Position numbers and translations under genes: made by a program. Source: Desulfobotulus mexicanus (GTDB lineage: Bacteria > Desulfobacterota > Desulfobacteria > Desulfobacterales > ASO4-4). Taken from it: a stretch of DNA of 64,000 bases. Below are positions 9,423 through 19,047 of this stretch, piece by piece. The notes under the pieces were generated by a model that ran no database searches, was not told where the DNA came from, and saw only the letters and a program-made list of their open reading frames with translations. Within the stretch, counting starts at the first letter, position 1, and every line of letters begins with the position of its first letter. The stretch lies in assembly GCF_006175995.1 (NCBI RefSeq), contig NZ_VDMB01000001.1, forward strand, positions 307,799 through 371,798. The letters run 5' to 3'.

Positions 9423-9775
9423 GTAAATATTCGGCAAATTTTATTTTGAAATTCAGGTATTGTAATTTCAACAGCTTTGAATCATTGCAAGACACCTTGG
9501 ATGTTTGCAAGTGACATTGCAATCGTTTCGGATCAGAGCTTTGCAGACCTGTGCGAAAGAAGCGGCAAACTGTCTGAGCCGCCACAAAGGCAGCGTGCTT
9601 AAGCCTGCTATGGTAATTAAAAAGTTCATCCTGCCTGTGGCGGGGAGTTTTTGCCGATTCCGCACAGGGCAAAAAGCTTCCGAAAAAGATTGCGTCACGG
9701 GCAAACAGCCTGGGTGTCTGTGCACCTGTCTGACATTATGGTCCTTAGCCAGCGAAGAGGGTGTTGGACAGTTAC
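9423..9775 (-). repeat. Foldback intergenic repeat, copy 2 (plain)
   Basis: This is the most diverged copy, in reverse orientation to copies 1, 4 and 6. It starts GTAAATATTCGGCA and ends TTGGACAGTTAC. It contains the core GATTGCGTCACGGGCAAA and CAAGTGACATTGCAATC arms and no nested 71-bp hairpin. It takes up over half of the 639-base divergent space between nadE and the efflux operon, so promoters for both lie in the short flanks (9235-9422 and 9776-9873), where no clear consensus was found. Confidence 0.85.
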
Positions 9776-9873
9776 AATAAGATAAGAGTTCTGAACATTC
9801 TGTCCTGAAATTCTAATGCTGTAATTTTATCGGATGTTTGTGAAACGATGTTTTTATTTGTGACGGAGGAAGA

Positions 9874-12300
9874 ATGCGGCGGAATTTATTTTTACTGCTG
9901 GGGATACTCTGCTTTTTTTCCGGCAGTCCTGTTTTTGCGGATCTCCCTGTCGTGCATATCGCTGTCATAGAAGATGGCCCTGCCATGCGCTATGGGGGCA
10001 TTGCGGAGCTGAAGGCCGAGATTCTGGATCTGACAAAAAATGAATTTGACGTCCGTTTCCCCGAGACCCTGCATTTTTCAGGAAGCTGGGATGTGAAAGA
10101 GATAGGAAGGCAGGTGGAAAGGGCCCTGACGAATCCAGTGACGGATATCGTCATTGCCGCAGGCGTTATTTCTTCACACCTTCTCTGCCACAGGGATAAT
10201 CTTCAAAAACCTGCCATTGCCTCGCTGGTTATTGATGCAAATCTCCAGAACCTGCCCGAAAGTCAGGGAAGCTCCGGAGTCAGGAATCTGAATTACATCA
10301 AATCATTTCAGAATTTTGACAGGGATATGGAAGCCTTCGGCCGCATGGTGCCCTTTAAGAGGCTTGCCCTCATTGGTGATGAAACCATTGTGGCTGGCCT
10401 GCCTGATCTTGCGGAAAGGACAAAAAGCGCAGGGAAAAAATTTGGGGTGGAGATTGACTTCATTGCTGCGACATCCCGGGCTTCTCATGTTCTGGCTTCT
10501 CTGCCGGAATCTGTGGATGCGGTATTCATTACTCCTCTTATGAGATTTTCCCATGATGAATTTGCCCTCCTGATTCAGGGGCTTGAAGAAAAAAAACTGC
10601 CTTCCTTTTCCCTCTGGGGCAGGGATGAGGTTGAAAGGGGTATTCTGGCTGGAATGGCGCCTTCGGAGCGTATTAATCGTCTCTCCAGGCGTATTTCCCT
10701 TCATGTACAGCAGATTCTTCTGGGCAGGGATGCGGGAAGTCTTTCCGTTGCCTTTCATCCGGACATGGATTTTACGGTTAATATGGAAACAGCCAGACGC
10801 ATCGGGGTGTATCCGGACTGGGATATTCTGCTGGATGCGGATCTGATCCATGAAGACCCGCATCCCATTGGCAGGCCCCTTGCCATTAACGGGGCCGTGC
10901 AGGCTGCCCTTTCCGCCAATCTGGAAATCAGGCTGGCGGAAAGGGAGGAGGCCATCCGTAAAGCCCTGGCCCGGAGCCAGCGTTCGCCCTTGCGGCCCCA
11001 GGGACTTTTTTCCCTGGAAGGTCGTGTTACGGACAGTAAAAATGCGGCTTCCAGTATGGGGCGTCAGCCCGAAGAGGAGATCTGGGCTGAAGTGATGCTG
11101 CGACAGATTCTATTTTCTGAAAAAAAAAGAAGTGTTGCGGATGTGGCGGACATAGAGCTTAAGACCCAGCAGGTGATGAGGCGGCAGGTGGAGCTGGATA
11201 TTGCAGAATCTGCAGCTCTGGCTTTTCTGGATGTGCTCCGGGCAGGGCGTCTGGTGCAGATCCGTAAAGATGATCTGGATCTGAGCCGGGCGAACCTGGA
11301 ACGGGCGGAAAACCGCAGAGAGGTTGGATATGCAGGGCCTTCGGAAGTTTATCGATGGCAGAGCCGTCTGGCTTCGGCCCGCAAGGCACTTCTGGAAGCC
11401 AGATCTTTGCTGCGGCAGGCGGAAACGGGCCTGAACCTTATTTTGAACCGGCCTTTGGATCAGCCTGTGTTTCTTTCGGATACCAGGCTTTCTGATCCCC
11501 TTTTCTTTGTGAGTGATCCCCGTATCCGCTGGTTTTCGGAGAATCCGGGTCGTATGGGAGTTTTCCATGATTTTGTGGTGGCAGAGGCCAGGGATCAGGC
11601 ACCGGAGCTGGAGCGTGTGGAGCTGGCCATGGAAGCGGCCCGAAGGGGCATTCTTGCGGCCAGAAGATCATGGTATCTGCCGGATCTTCTGGCTGAAGGC
11701 GGGATGCGTCAGCGTCTGCTTTCCCAAGGTAAGGGCAGTGGTGCCGCAGAAATCGAACTTATGCCGGGGGTGCCGCCCATCAGGCTGCCGGAAAGCGAGG
11801 ATTTCGGATGGCAGGTGGGGATAAAGGCTTCTTATCCCCTTATAACCGGCGGGGCCAGACCTGCTGCCCTGGATGAGGGGCTTGAAAGACTGGAATCTCT
11901 TCGTACCCGGAGATTACAGATAGCCGAAGGGCTGGAGGCAAGGATGAGAGTGTCCCTGCACAGGACAACGGCATCCTGGCCGGGAATTCGTCTTTCTGCG
12001 GATGCTGCTGCGGCTGCCTCAAAGAATCTGGAGCTGGTTACTGATGCTTATGAAAGGGGCCTTGTTTCCGCCATGGAACTTCTGGATGCCCAGCATGCAA
12101 GTCTTGTGGCAGAGCAGATGTCTGCCACCAGTGTCTATGATTTTCTAAAGGATCTGATGGCAGTGCAGCGGCTTCTGGGCAATGTGGATTTCTCTGCAAC
12201 TCTGGAGGCAAGAGATGCCATGTTTGAGCGCCTGAAAAGGCATTTTGAGGATTCGGGGATGGATCTGCCTTTGGTTTCTGCGGGAGGGGGAGAGGAATGA
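9874..12300 (+). CDS. TolC-family outer-membrane efflux protein with N-terminal substrate-binding domain
   Basis: An 808-residue two-part protein. After a signal peptide (about residues 1-22) comes a region of roughly 310 residues that resembles the periplasmic binding proteins of uncharacterised ABC systems (COG2984/ABC_sub_bind type): HIAVIEDGPAMRY, the repeated lobe crossover near RLALIGDE, and the closing TARRIGVYPDWDILLDADLI. Residues from about 400 to 790 are a TolC-like outer-membrane factor with long amphipathic helices, such as the RANLERAENRREVGYAG segment and its second-half counterpart NLELVTDAYERGLVSAMELLDA. The usual TolC length is 420-490 residues, so this is a fusion. ATG 9874 has a GGAGGAAG site. 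The gene is coupled to an adaptor and an RND pump (overlap of four bases), so it should form the exit duct of that pump; the sensing role of the extra domain is inferred. Confidence 0.85.
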   Translation: MRRNLFLLLGILCFFSGSPVFADLPVVHIAVIEDGPAMRYGGIAELKAEILDLTKNEFDVRFPETLHFSGSWDVKEIGRQVERALTNPVTDIVIAAGVISSHLLCHRDNLQKPAIASLVIDANLQNLPESQGSSGVRNLNYIKSFQNFDRDMEAFGRMVPFKRLALIGDETIVAGLPDLAERTKSAGKKFGVEIDFIAATSRASHVLASLPESVDAVFITPLMRFSHDEFALLIQGLEEKKLPSFSLWGRDEVERGILAGMAPSERINRLSRRISLHVQQILLGRDAGSLSVAFHPDMDFTVNMETARRIGVYPDWDILLDADLIHEDPHPIGRPLAINGAVQAALSANLEIRLAEREEAIRKALARSQRSPLRPQGLFSLEGRVTDSKNAASSMGRQPEEEIWAEVMLRQILFSEKKRSVADVADIELKTQQVMRRQVELDIAESAALAFLDVLRAGRLVQIRKDDLDLSRANLERAENRREVGYAGPSEVYRWQSRLASARKALLEARSLLRQAETGLNLILNRPLDQPVFLSDTRLSDPLFFVSDPRIRWFSENPGRMGVFHDFVVAEARDQAPELERVELAMEAARRGILAARRSWYLPDLLAEGGMRQRLLSQGKGSGAAEIELMPGVPPIRLPESEDFGWQVGIKASYPLITGGARPAALDEGLERLESLRTRRLQIAEGLEARMRVSLHRTTASWPGIRLSADAAAAASKNLELVTDAYERGLVSAMELLDAQHASLVAEQMSATSVYDFLKDLMAVQRLLGNVDFSATLEARDAMFERLKRHFEDSGMDLPLVSAGGGEE

Positions 12301-13406
12301 ATAAAAAATCACCTTTGATACTGGGATGCGTTTTTTTGATACTGCTGGTTTTTGCAGGCTGCAGGGAAGCTCCCCATGAAGTGCAGGAACCCGAACTGAG
12401 GCCCGTTCGTTATATTGAGGTGCAGGCCGATGAAGGGCTTCGGATAAGGACATTTACAGGTCTTGCCCGTGCGGGTATGGCATCCCGCATGAGTTTCCGT
12501 GTACCCGGAACCCTGCAGAAACTCCATGTGCGGGTAGGAGACGTGTTGGAAAAGGGACAGCTTATTGCCGAGCTGGATGCCACGGATTTTCAGCTGAAAC
12601 TCCAGGAAGCCGAGGCTGCCCTCAGCCGGGCCCAGGCCCAGGCAAGGAATGCCGAAGCCATTTATGGCAGAGTGCAGGCCCTTTATGAGCGGCGTAATGC
12701 TTCCCGCAGTGAGTTGGATGCGGCAAGAACGGGTGCGGAGTCAGCGGAAGCAGCGGTACGTTCCATTGAGAACCAGCTGGCTCTGGCCAGACGCCAGCTT
12801 ACCTATGCCAGGCTGGAAGCACCGGATCGTTGTGCCGTGGCGGCTGTGCCCGTGGAGAAAAACGAGAATGTGGGAGCCGGTCAGGCCGTGGCAGTCATTA
12901 ACTGCGGTAAAGGCGTGGATGTCCGCATCGCAGTGCCTGCCATCCACATTTCCGGTGTGCGTGAGGGTATGCCCGTTAAAGTCCGGGTGGATGCCCTTGG
13001 CAATGGCGAATATATCGGCATTATAACTGAGGTGGGGGTTTCGTCCATGGGTCTTGAAACCACCTTTCCCGTGACGGTAAGACTGGAAGATCCTGATGTA
13101 CGCATTCTTCCCGGCATGGCTGCGGAAGTGGATGTTTCCATGGATGTGAGCAGCAGCAGGGGGCTTGTGGTTCCCTTCAGAAGTGTTGGCGAGGATGAAA
13201 AAGGGCGCTTTGTCTATTCTCTGGAGCTTCTGGAGGACGGGGAGACAGCTATGGTTAAGAGGCAGCCTGTGGAAATAGCAGGGATGACACCCGATGGGCT
13301 TGAGATAGCTCAGGGGCTTCAGATCGGTGATCTTCTGGTGACAGCGGGTATTGCCCATATCCATGATGGGCTCAGGGTGAAGCTCTGGAAGGAGGAGAGG
13401 CCATGA
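12297..13406 (+). CDS. RND efflux periplasmic adaptor lipoprotein (HlyD/MFP family)
   Basis: Bridges the inner-membrane RND pump and the TolC-like duct. The 369-residue product starts with a lipoprotein signal whose lipobox LVFAGC ends at about residue 22. Then come the barrel-sandwich half-motif PGTLQKLHVRVGDVLEKGQLIAELD, an alpha-hairpin of alternating heptads rich in Ala/Glu/Arg (about residues 95-160), the second half-motif RLEAPDRCAVAAVPVEKNE, and beta-barrel and membrane-proximal domains. Order and length fit the AcrA/MexA type. It overlaps both neighbours by four bases, so the three proteins are made in a coupled series. Confidence 0.93.
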   Translation: MNKKSPLILGCVFLILLVFAGCREAPHEVQEPELRPVRYIEVQADEGLRIRTFTGLARAGMASRMSFRVPGTLQKLHVRVGDVLEKGQLIAELDATDFQLKLQEAEAALSRAQAQARNAEAIYGRVQALYERRNASRSELDAARTGAESAEAAVRSIENQLALARRQLTYARLEAPDRCAVAAVPVEKNENVGAGQAVAVINCGKGVDVRIAVPAIHISGVREGMPVKVRVDALGNGEYIGIITEVGVSSMGLETTFPVTVRLEDPDVRILPGMAAEVDVSMDVSSSRGLVVPFRSVGEDEKGRFVYSLELLEDGETAMVKRQPVEIAGMTPDGLEIAQGLQIGDLLVTAGIAHIHDGLRVKLWKEERP

Positions 13407-16400
13407 ACCTGACCCGCCTTGCCATAGAAAAAAACCGCATATCCCTTGTTTTTCTCTTTGTTATTATTGTCGGCGGACTCATTGCCTACAGGGATCTTCC
13501 CAGGGATTATGATCCGGGTTTTGTGTTGCGGGTTGCAAGGGTGGTGACCTATTTCCCCGGTGCTTCTCCGGAGAGGGTGGAGCAGCTGGTCACAGACAGG
13601 CTTGAAAAGGTGATTCAGGAGATTCCTGAGCTGGATTATGTGAAAAGTCAGTCAAAAACCGGGGTTTCCATCATTGATGTGTGGGTGAAGGAGCGGTACC
13701 GGAACATGCGGCCCATATGGGATAATTTGCGGCGCAAGGTGGAGCGTGCCGCTCTGGATCTTCCCGAAGGCGTATATGCTCCCATTGTAAATGATGAATT
13801 CTCCGATGTTTTTGGCACTCTCATAGGAATAACAGGTGAAGATTACAGCTACAGGGAACTCAAAGCTGTGGCGGATGAGGTGCGGGATGCCCTGCTCATG
13901 CTGGACGAAGTGGCCAAGGTGGACCTTTACGGTGTTCAGGATGAACGGATTTTTGTGGAGTACAGCAATGCAAGGCTGGGGGAGATGGGCATATCCCCCT
14001 ATCAGCTCATGGGTATACTGAAGTCAAGGAACATCATTATTCCCGGAGGAGCCATTGATGTGGAGGGAGAGCGCATTGCCCTTGAACCTTCCGGAAATTT
14101 TGAGTCCCTGGATGAGCTGCGTCAGACCGTGGTGCAGGTACCCGGCCGGGCGGAGATGCTGTTTCTCGCGGATATGGTGGATATCCGCAGGGGCTACGCC
14201 GACCCTCCGTCCAGCATGATGCGGGCCAACGGCATTCCGTCCATAGGTCTTGCCGTATCCATGCGCGAGGGAGGTAATCTCATTGATCTGGGAGATGCCG
14301 TGAGCGGGCTTCTGGAAGGGGTGCGGCTTTATTATCCCTATGGCATTGAGTTTCACCTGGTGAATTTTTCGCCGGGTGAAGTGCGGGACAAGGTGAGCCT
14401 GTTTCAGAAAAATCTTTTTCAGGCGGTTTTGATGGTTTTAGGTATCACCTTTGTTGCCCTTGGCTTGCGCACGGGCCTTGTGGTGGCGGCTCTGATCCCC
14501 ATGACCATGTTCATGGGGCTGATGCTTATGTCTTTTTTCGGCATCGGTATTGATCAGATGAGCCTTGCTTCTCTGGTGATTTCTCTGGGTATGCTGGTGG
14601 ATAACGCCATTGTCATGAGTGAGTCCATCAGTGTCCGTATGGAGGAAGGGGAAGCACCTGTAGCTGCGGCCATTGCTTCTGCCAGAGAACTCACCGTTCC
14701 CCTTCTGACCTCTTCGCTGGCAACTGCGGCATCTTTTCTGCCTATATTCCTCGCTAAATCCACCACAGGGGAATATACAGCTCCCCTTTTCAAGGTGGTT
14801 ACCCTGATTCTTCTGTCTTCCTGGCTGATTTCCATGACCCTGATTCCCCTGCTGGCGACGAAGGTTCTGAAGGTGAGAAAAAGCCGGGCCGGGAAAAAGA
14901 CCTATAACAGCGGTTTTTACCGTATCTATAGAAAGATGCTGGGGCTTTCTTTGAGGCACAGGGGGTTGAGTCTGGGTCTTGTGTTTATGGTTTTTCTTTC
15001 GGTGATGTATACCTTCCGTTATCTTCCCGTGATTTTTTTCCCGCCATCGGACCGGCTTTTTTTCACGGCCGAGCTGGAGCTTCCCGCAGGCAGCACCATA
15101 GAAAGTACCGAGGCCATGGTAAAGGATGTGGAAGCCTTCATGAAAAAGCGCTTTCTTACGGGGCCGGAGCGCAGCGAAGGTATCCGGAGCTGGGTGACCC
15201 ATATCGCTCAGGGTGGACCGAGGTATCTGCTTACCCATGTACCTGAACAGGGGGTGCCCCACTATGCTCTTATGATTATTAATATAACGGACCTTGATCT
15301 AATGCCGGGTATCAAGGCCGAGATGGAAGCCTATGTGGAAAAAAGATATCTCGATGCAAAAATTGAATTGAAAAGAATCCAGAATGGCCCGCCTGTGCAG
15401 GATCCTGTGCAGATAAGGATTTCCGGAAGGGATACGGAAAAGCTTTTTGCCATTGCCGAAGAGGTGAAGCAGCGTCTTGCCGGGGAAGCGGGGGTGCGGC
15501 AGATTTCCGATGACTGGGGGCGAAGAATAAAAAAACTTGTGGTCCGTGTCAACCAGCCCAGAGCCCGCATGGCCGGGGTTTCCAGTCAGGATATAGCCAT
15601 AAGTCTTCAGACCGGCCTTTCCGGTTTTACCCTCACGGAATTCAGGGAGGATGATAAGCTGATTCCGGTTTCCCTGCGAAGTGTGGCCGCAGACAGAAAG
15701 GATATAGGCAAGCTGGAGAACATCCATGTTTATGCCCAGGCCACGGGGCGTTCCGTTCCCCTGAGTCAGGTGGCAGATATTGAGATCGTCTGGCAGCCTT
15801 CGGAGGTGTTGCGCAGGGACAGGCTGCGTACGGTGACAGTCAGTTCCGGTCTTATGCCGGGATATACGGCGGAAGAGATCATCCGCAGCATGCAGCCCTG
15901 GCTGGATCAGGAAATGCTTTCCTGGGGTATGGGATTCCGCTATGCCTTTGGAGGTGAAAGGGAAAAGTCCACCCAGGCCAATGCTGCCATCATGGAGCAG
16001 ATTCCCGTGGGAGGTTTTATTATTCTGATGCTGCTAATGCTGCAGTTCAATTCTTTCCGTAAAACCCTCATCATCATGACCACAATCCCTCTGGGTCTTA
16101 TCGGTGTTGTGGCAGGACTTCATATCACAGGTCTGTATTTTGGCTTTATGACTCTGCTGGGGATTATTTCTCTTTCGGGTATTGTGGTGAACAATGCCAT
16201 TGTGCTTTTGGATCGTATCCGCATTGAAATGGAGGAAATGAAACGGACGCCCCAGGAGGCCATAGTGGAGGCGGGGTGCAGGCGTATGCGGCCCATTGTT
16301 CTGAGTACAGCCACCACAGCCCTTGGCATGGTTCCCCTGCTCTGGGGGGGAGGCCCTATCTGGGCACCCATGGCCGTGGGGATTATTTTTGGTCTGATTT

Positions 16401-16471
16401 TTTCAACGGTGCTGACCCTTGGGGTGGTGCCTGTCCTTTATGCCCTGCTTTTTCGTGTGCGTTTTAACTGA
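13403..16471 (+). CDS. RND-family efflux permease (AcrB/HAE-1-like)
   Basis: Inner-membrane proton-driven exporter of 1022 residues, the usual size, with twelve predicted transmembrane helices in two repeats separated by large periplasmic loops. The start FVIIVGGLIAYRDLPRDYDP and the helix-4 and helix-10 repeats are recognisable. In helix 4 the segment reads GMLVDNAIV, so one Asp of the canonical Asp-Asp proton relay is kept and the second is Asn. In helix 10 the canonical Lys region reads GIVVNNAIVLLD. These changes recur in some RND subfamilies but differ from E. coli AcrB. Substrate is unknown. The operon ends at a strong terminator just after the stop. Confidence 0.93.
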   Translation: MNLTRLAIEKNRISLVFLFVIIVGGLIAYRDLPRDYDPGFVLRVARVVTYFPGASPERVEQLVTDRLEKVIQEIPELDYVKSQSKTGVSIIDVWVKERYRNMRPIWDNLRRKVERAALDLPEGVYAPIVNDEFSDVFGTLIGITGEDYSYRELKAVADEVRDALLMLDEVAKVDLYGVQDERIFVEYSNARLGEMGISPYQLMGILKSRNIIIPGGAIDVEGERIALEPSGNFESLDELRQTVVQVPGRAEMLFLADMVDIRRGYADPPSSMMRANGIPSIGLAVSMREGGNLIDLGDAVSGLLEGVRLYYPYGIEFHLVNFSPGEVRDKVSLFQKNLFQAVLMVLGITFVALGLRTGLVVAALIPMTMFMGLMLMSFFGIGIDQMSLASLVISLGMLVDNAIVMSESISVRMEEGEAPVAAAIASARELTVPLLTSSLATAASFLPIFLAKSTTGEYTAPLFKVVTLILLSSWLISMTLIPLLATKVLKVRKSRAGKKTYNSGFYRIYRKMLGLSLRHRGLSLGLVFMVFLSVMYTFRYLPVIFFPPSDRLFFTAELELPAGSTIESTEAMVKDVEAFMKKRFLTGPERSEGIRSWVTHIAQGGPRYLLTHVPEQGVPHYALMIINITDLDLMPGIKAEMEAYVEKRYLDAKIELKRIQNGPPVQDPVQIRISGRDTEKLFAIAEEVKQRLAGEAGVRQISDDWGRRIKKLVVRVNQPRARMAGVSSQDIAISLQTGLSGFTLTEFREDDKLIPVSLRSVAADRKDIGKLENIHVYAQATGRSVPLSQVADIEIVWQPSEVLRRDRLRTVTVSSGLMPGYTAEEIIRSMQPWLDQEMLSWGMGFRYAFGGEREKSTQANAAIMEQIPVGGFIILMLLMLQFNSFRKTLIIMTTIPLGLIGVVAGLHITGLYFGFMTLLGIISLSGIVVNNAIVLLDRIRIEMEEMKRTPQEAIVEAGCRRMRPIVLSTATTALGMVPLLWGGGPIWAPMAVGIIFGLIFSTVLTLGVVPVLYALLFRVRFN

Positions 16472-16513
16472 GCAGGGGCAGGCGTGAAGGCCTGCCCCTG
16501 CAATTTTGTGTTT
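16472..16513 (+). terminator. Intrinsic terminator of the RND efflux operon
   Basis: GCAGGGGCAGGC pairs perfectly with GCCTGCCCCTGC over a GTGAAG loop and is followed by AATTTTGTGTTTT. It starts at the RND stop codon. The rest of the gap to 17077 holds a 9-bp inverted repeat (AACTTCTGA at 16517, TCAGAAGTT at 16551) and foldback copy 3. Confidence 0.9.
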
Positions 16514-16648
16514 TGTAACTTCTGAGCAGCTTAAATTTAGTTCTTTTAATTCAGAAGTTTAAAAAATGACCAGTAGCCCATCACGGATCGAAATGAGTTT
16601 GAATCCGGCATAAGTTACTTTATGACAAGATGCCGTAGCAGGACCTGC

Positions 16649-17063
16649 GTTGCTGTTCAGCACATTTTATTTAGATGTATCAATGATGTAGCTTCAGCAG
16701 CTTCGTGCTCGATGCAAGGCACCTTGGCTGTTTGCAAGTGACATTGCAATCGTTTCGGATCAGAGATTCGTCCGGCACTCAAGCCATAAATTCAAAGCCA
16801 ATCATTTAGAACAATAAAACTTTATTGAGCTTGAGTGCCGGAGTGCTAATAAGAAGCGGCAAACTGTCTGAGCCGCCCCAAAGGCATCGTGCTTAAGCTT
16901 GCCATGGTAATCAAAAAGCTTATCCTGCCTGTGGCGGCGAGTTTTTGCCGCTTCCGCAGAGGGAAGAAGCTCCCGAATAAGATTGCGTCACGGGCAAATA
17001 GCCTTGGTGCCTGTGCATTTGTCTGGCAGGTATGATACCTGGAAAATAGTGCTGAACAGTAAC
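16649..17063 (-). repeat. Foldback intergenic repeat, copy 3
   Basis: Reverse-oriented copy lying between the convergent RND operon and CoA-transferase gene. The edges read CTGTTCAGCAC and GTGCTGAACAGTAAC. It carries one nested 72-bp hairpin (16771-16842) in the arm next to CGTTTCGGATCAGAG. It ends 14 bases before the convergent stop codon at 17078. Confidence 0.9.
16771..16842. repeat. Nested 72-bp hairpin in foldback copy 3
   Basis: TCCGGCACTCAAGC and GCTTGAGTGCCGGA form the stem. The AT-rich loop of 44 bases differs from the loops in copies 1 and 5. Position within the parent matches the nested hairpin of copy 5. Confidence 0.85.
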
Positions 17064-17077
17064 TATTTTTTGCCGTA

Positions 17078-18427
17078 TCAGGCATCCTTTTTATTGGAGC
17101 GCTTCCAGATTTTCTGGGCTTCGGCTTTTTTGATCAGCTCATCCCGGAAGTCGGGGTGGGCAATGTTCACCATCATTTCGGCGCGCTCCCATGTTGAGCG
17201 GGCCCGGACCTCGGCTACACCATACTCTGTAACAATGGTATCCACCTGCTGGCGGGGAATGGTGGTGATGGAGCAGGGATCAAAGTGGGGCACAATGCGG
17301 GAGATGCGCTGGCCTTCCTTGTTGGTGGCGGTGGAAGCCAGACAGATAAGGCTTTTGCCACCTTTGGACCACTGGGCACCCATGACAAAGTCCCACATAC
17401 CGCCGTTGCCGGAAATCTGGTGAATGTCCGCACTTTCCGCATTTACCTGACTGTAGAGATCCACTTCCACTGCATTGTTGATGGAAATGAAGTTGTCGAT
17501 CTGGGCAATGCGGCGGGGGTCATTGGTGTACTGGGCCGGGTAGGAAGCCACCGCAGGGTTGTTATGGATGAAATCATAAAGACGCTTAGGCCCAAGGGCA
17601 AAGGTATAGGGCACCCTGCACTTGTCAAAGGGCTTGTGAATTCCCGTCATGCGTCCGGATTCAATCATGTCCACATAGGCCTCGGACAGCATTTCCGTAT
17701 GGCCCCCAAGGTTTTTCAGGTCCGATGCGGCTATCATTTTCCCCACGGCATCGGGCATTCCGCCAATTCCCAGCTGAATGCAGCAGCCATCATGGATGAA
17801 ACCCATGACATTGGCGGCAATCTGCCGGTCCACCTCTGATGGCTCTGCTGCAGGAGCCTCAAAAACGGGCATGTCTTCCTTCACTTCCACTATATAATCC
17901 ACCTGAGAGATATGGATGGATTCTTCCGCACCTCCCAGGGCTATGGGAAGGTTGGGGTTTATTTCCAGTATGACCTTTTCGCAGTGCTGGGCATTGGCAA
18001 GGCTTGCGGAGTTGGTTATGGAAAAATTGAAGTATCCGTGTTTATCCATGGGGCAGACCTGACCGATGAAAACATGGTGTTGGCTTGCAATCCCTTCCCT
18101 CAGCCATTTCCCAGCCTCATGGTACATAATGGGTACATAATAGCAGAGGTTGAAATCCCGCTGGATGATGCGGCTGATTTTGCTGAAGTGCATGTCGTGG
18201 TAATGGAAGCTCTGGGGATGCTTGACCACTTCCGGAACAGGAAGCACAGTTATGGCCGCATATACTTCCACATCCTGCAGCTCTCCATTGCGGGCAGCCA
18301 GGGCCGCATCGCAGGCAATGGGCTTGGTGGTCATGAAACTGTAGTCCACCCGGTCTCCGGAGCGTATGCATTTAACGGCTTCTTCCGCAGAAACAAGTTT
18401 CTGCTGATACTCTTTCTGGTGGTTCAT
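17078..18427 (-). CDS. Acetyl-CoA hydrolase/CoA-transferase family protein (4-hydroxybutyrate/butyryl-CoA:acetate CoA-transferase type)
   Basis: Transfers CoA between an acyl-CoA and acetate or a similar acid in the cytoplasm. The 449-residue length fits the Cat2/AbfT/But group. Visible features are the oxyanion-type loop GIGGMPDAV at about 221-228, the HTEM motif whose Glu (about 245) sits where the thioester-forming glutamate of this group is expected, and the INNAVEVDLYSQVNAES segment near 316-332. The ATG at 18427 is preferred because AAAGGGAAAG precedes it; an in-frame ATG lies at 18442. The gene diverges from a second, longer CoA-transferase across a 620-base region. Which acyl group is used cannot be decided from this sequence. 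Confidence 0.88.
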   Translation of the reverse strand: MNHQKEYQQKLVSAEEAVKCIRSGDRVDYSFMTTKPIACDAALAARNGELQDVEVYAAITVLPVPEVVKHPQSFHYHDMHFSKISRIIQRDFNLCYYVPIMYHEAGKWLREGIASQHHVFIGQVCPMDKHGYFNFSITNSASLANAQHCEKVILEINPNLPIALGGAEESIHISQVDYIVEVKEDMPVFEAPAAEPSEVDRQIAANVMGFIHDGCCIQLGIGGMPDAVGKMIAASDLKNLGGHTEMLSEAYVDMIESGRMTGIHKPFDKCRVPYTFALGPKRLYDFIHNNPAVASYPAQYTNDPRRIAQIDNFISINNAVEVDLYSQVNAESADIHQISGNGGMWDFVMGAQWSKGGKSLICLASTATNKEGQRISRIVPHFDPCSITTIPRQQVDTIVTEYGVAEVRARSTWERAEMMVNIAHPDFRDELIKKAEAQKIWKRSNKKDA

Positions 18428-18612
18428 TACTTTCCCTTTCATTTAAATTTTTTGATTTTTGCGTTAATTACTTCTGTTTTTTTTGATATAATGAGATATT
18501 TGTTCTCTCATTTCAATATCTTCTAGGTTTAGTTGAGGATTCTTTGTGTAAACACGGTTATCAGATGCAAACAATTGAAAATATAGTTTATTTTGCATAA
18601 TAGCTTGCGCGT

Positions 18613-18640
18613 CATATAAATTCTTTTTTGTTTCTGTCAA
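18613..18640 (-). promoter_or_regulatory. Possible sigma-70 promoter for the 17078-18427 CoA-transferase
   Basis: On the minus strand a perfect -35 TTGACA (18640-18635) is followed after 16 bases by TATATG (18618-18613). The leader would be about 180 bases. Confidence 0.45.
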
Positions 18641-18900
18641 GTATAAACTGAGTTCTTTGTGGTGGGCGCTGAATTGATATTATGCCCTGTTGAGGGCTGC
18701 TTGCGTCCTTTAATTTTGAAAACACTCTTTTTTTTGTTGTTTTTCTTTTAAAAAAGCCTTTTTTTATTTTGTATCCCAAGGAAGGTCTATGCTTCTTTCA
18801 AGGGTAAAAATTAATAAAGAAGCCTGAATGACAGGTGGTGTGATGCTGTAGTGGCTGTGTTGCCATGGAAAAGGGTAGTGTTAATGCATGATGGGAAATG

Positions 18901-18929
18901 TTGACTTTTGCTGCGTCTATGCATATAAG
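18901..18929 (+). promoter_or_regulatory. Likely sigma-70 promoter for the 729-residue CoA-transferase
   Basis: TTGACT, a 17-base spacer and TATAAG match the consensus well. It lies about 120 bases upstream of ATG 19048. Confidence 0.65.
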
Positions 18930-19047
18930 ATACTTTCAATTTTTAAAGTGAATAATGTTTACGGTGTGAGAGTGGTCGGTCTTGCTTAGTGTGCAAAGGG
19001 AAAATATTTAACACCTTAACAACCTAAAAAGAGCTGCGGGGGGAAGT

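Larger units (their letters stand above)
18428..19047. other. AT-rich divergent control region between two CoA-transferase genes
   Basis: No coding frame is convincing here. The region is visibly richer in A+T than its surroundings, with many T-runs, and contains a promoter candidate for each flanking gene (18613-18640 minus, 18901-18929 plus). Its length leaves room for regulator binding, but no repeated operator could be identified by eye. Confidence 0.6.

Noticed and set aside
14438..15262. 274-residue minus-strand frame inside the RND pump gene, and similar ones at 1479-2297, 31225-32172 and 32950-33879
   Set aside because: All are antisense to confidently assigned genes, with low-complexity translations.
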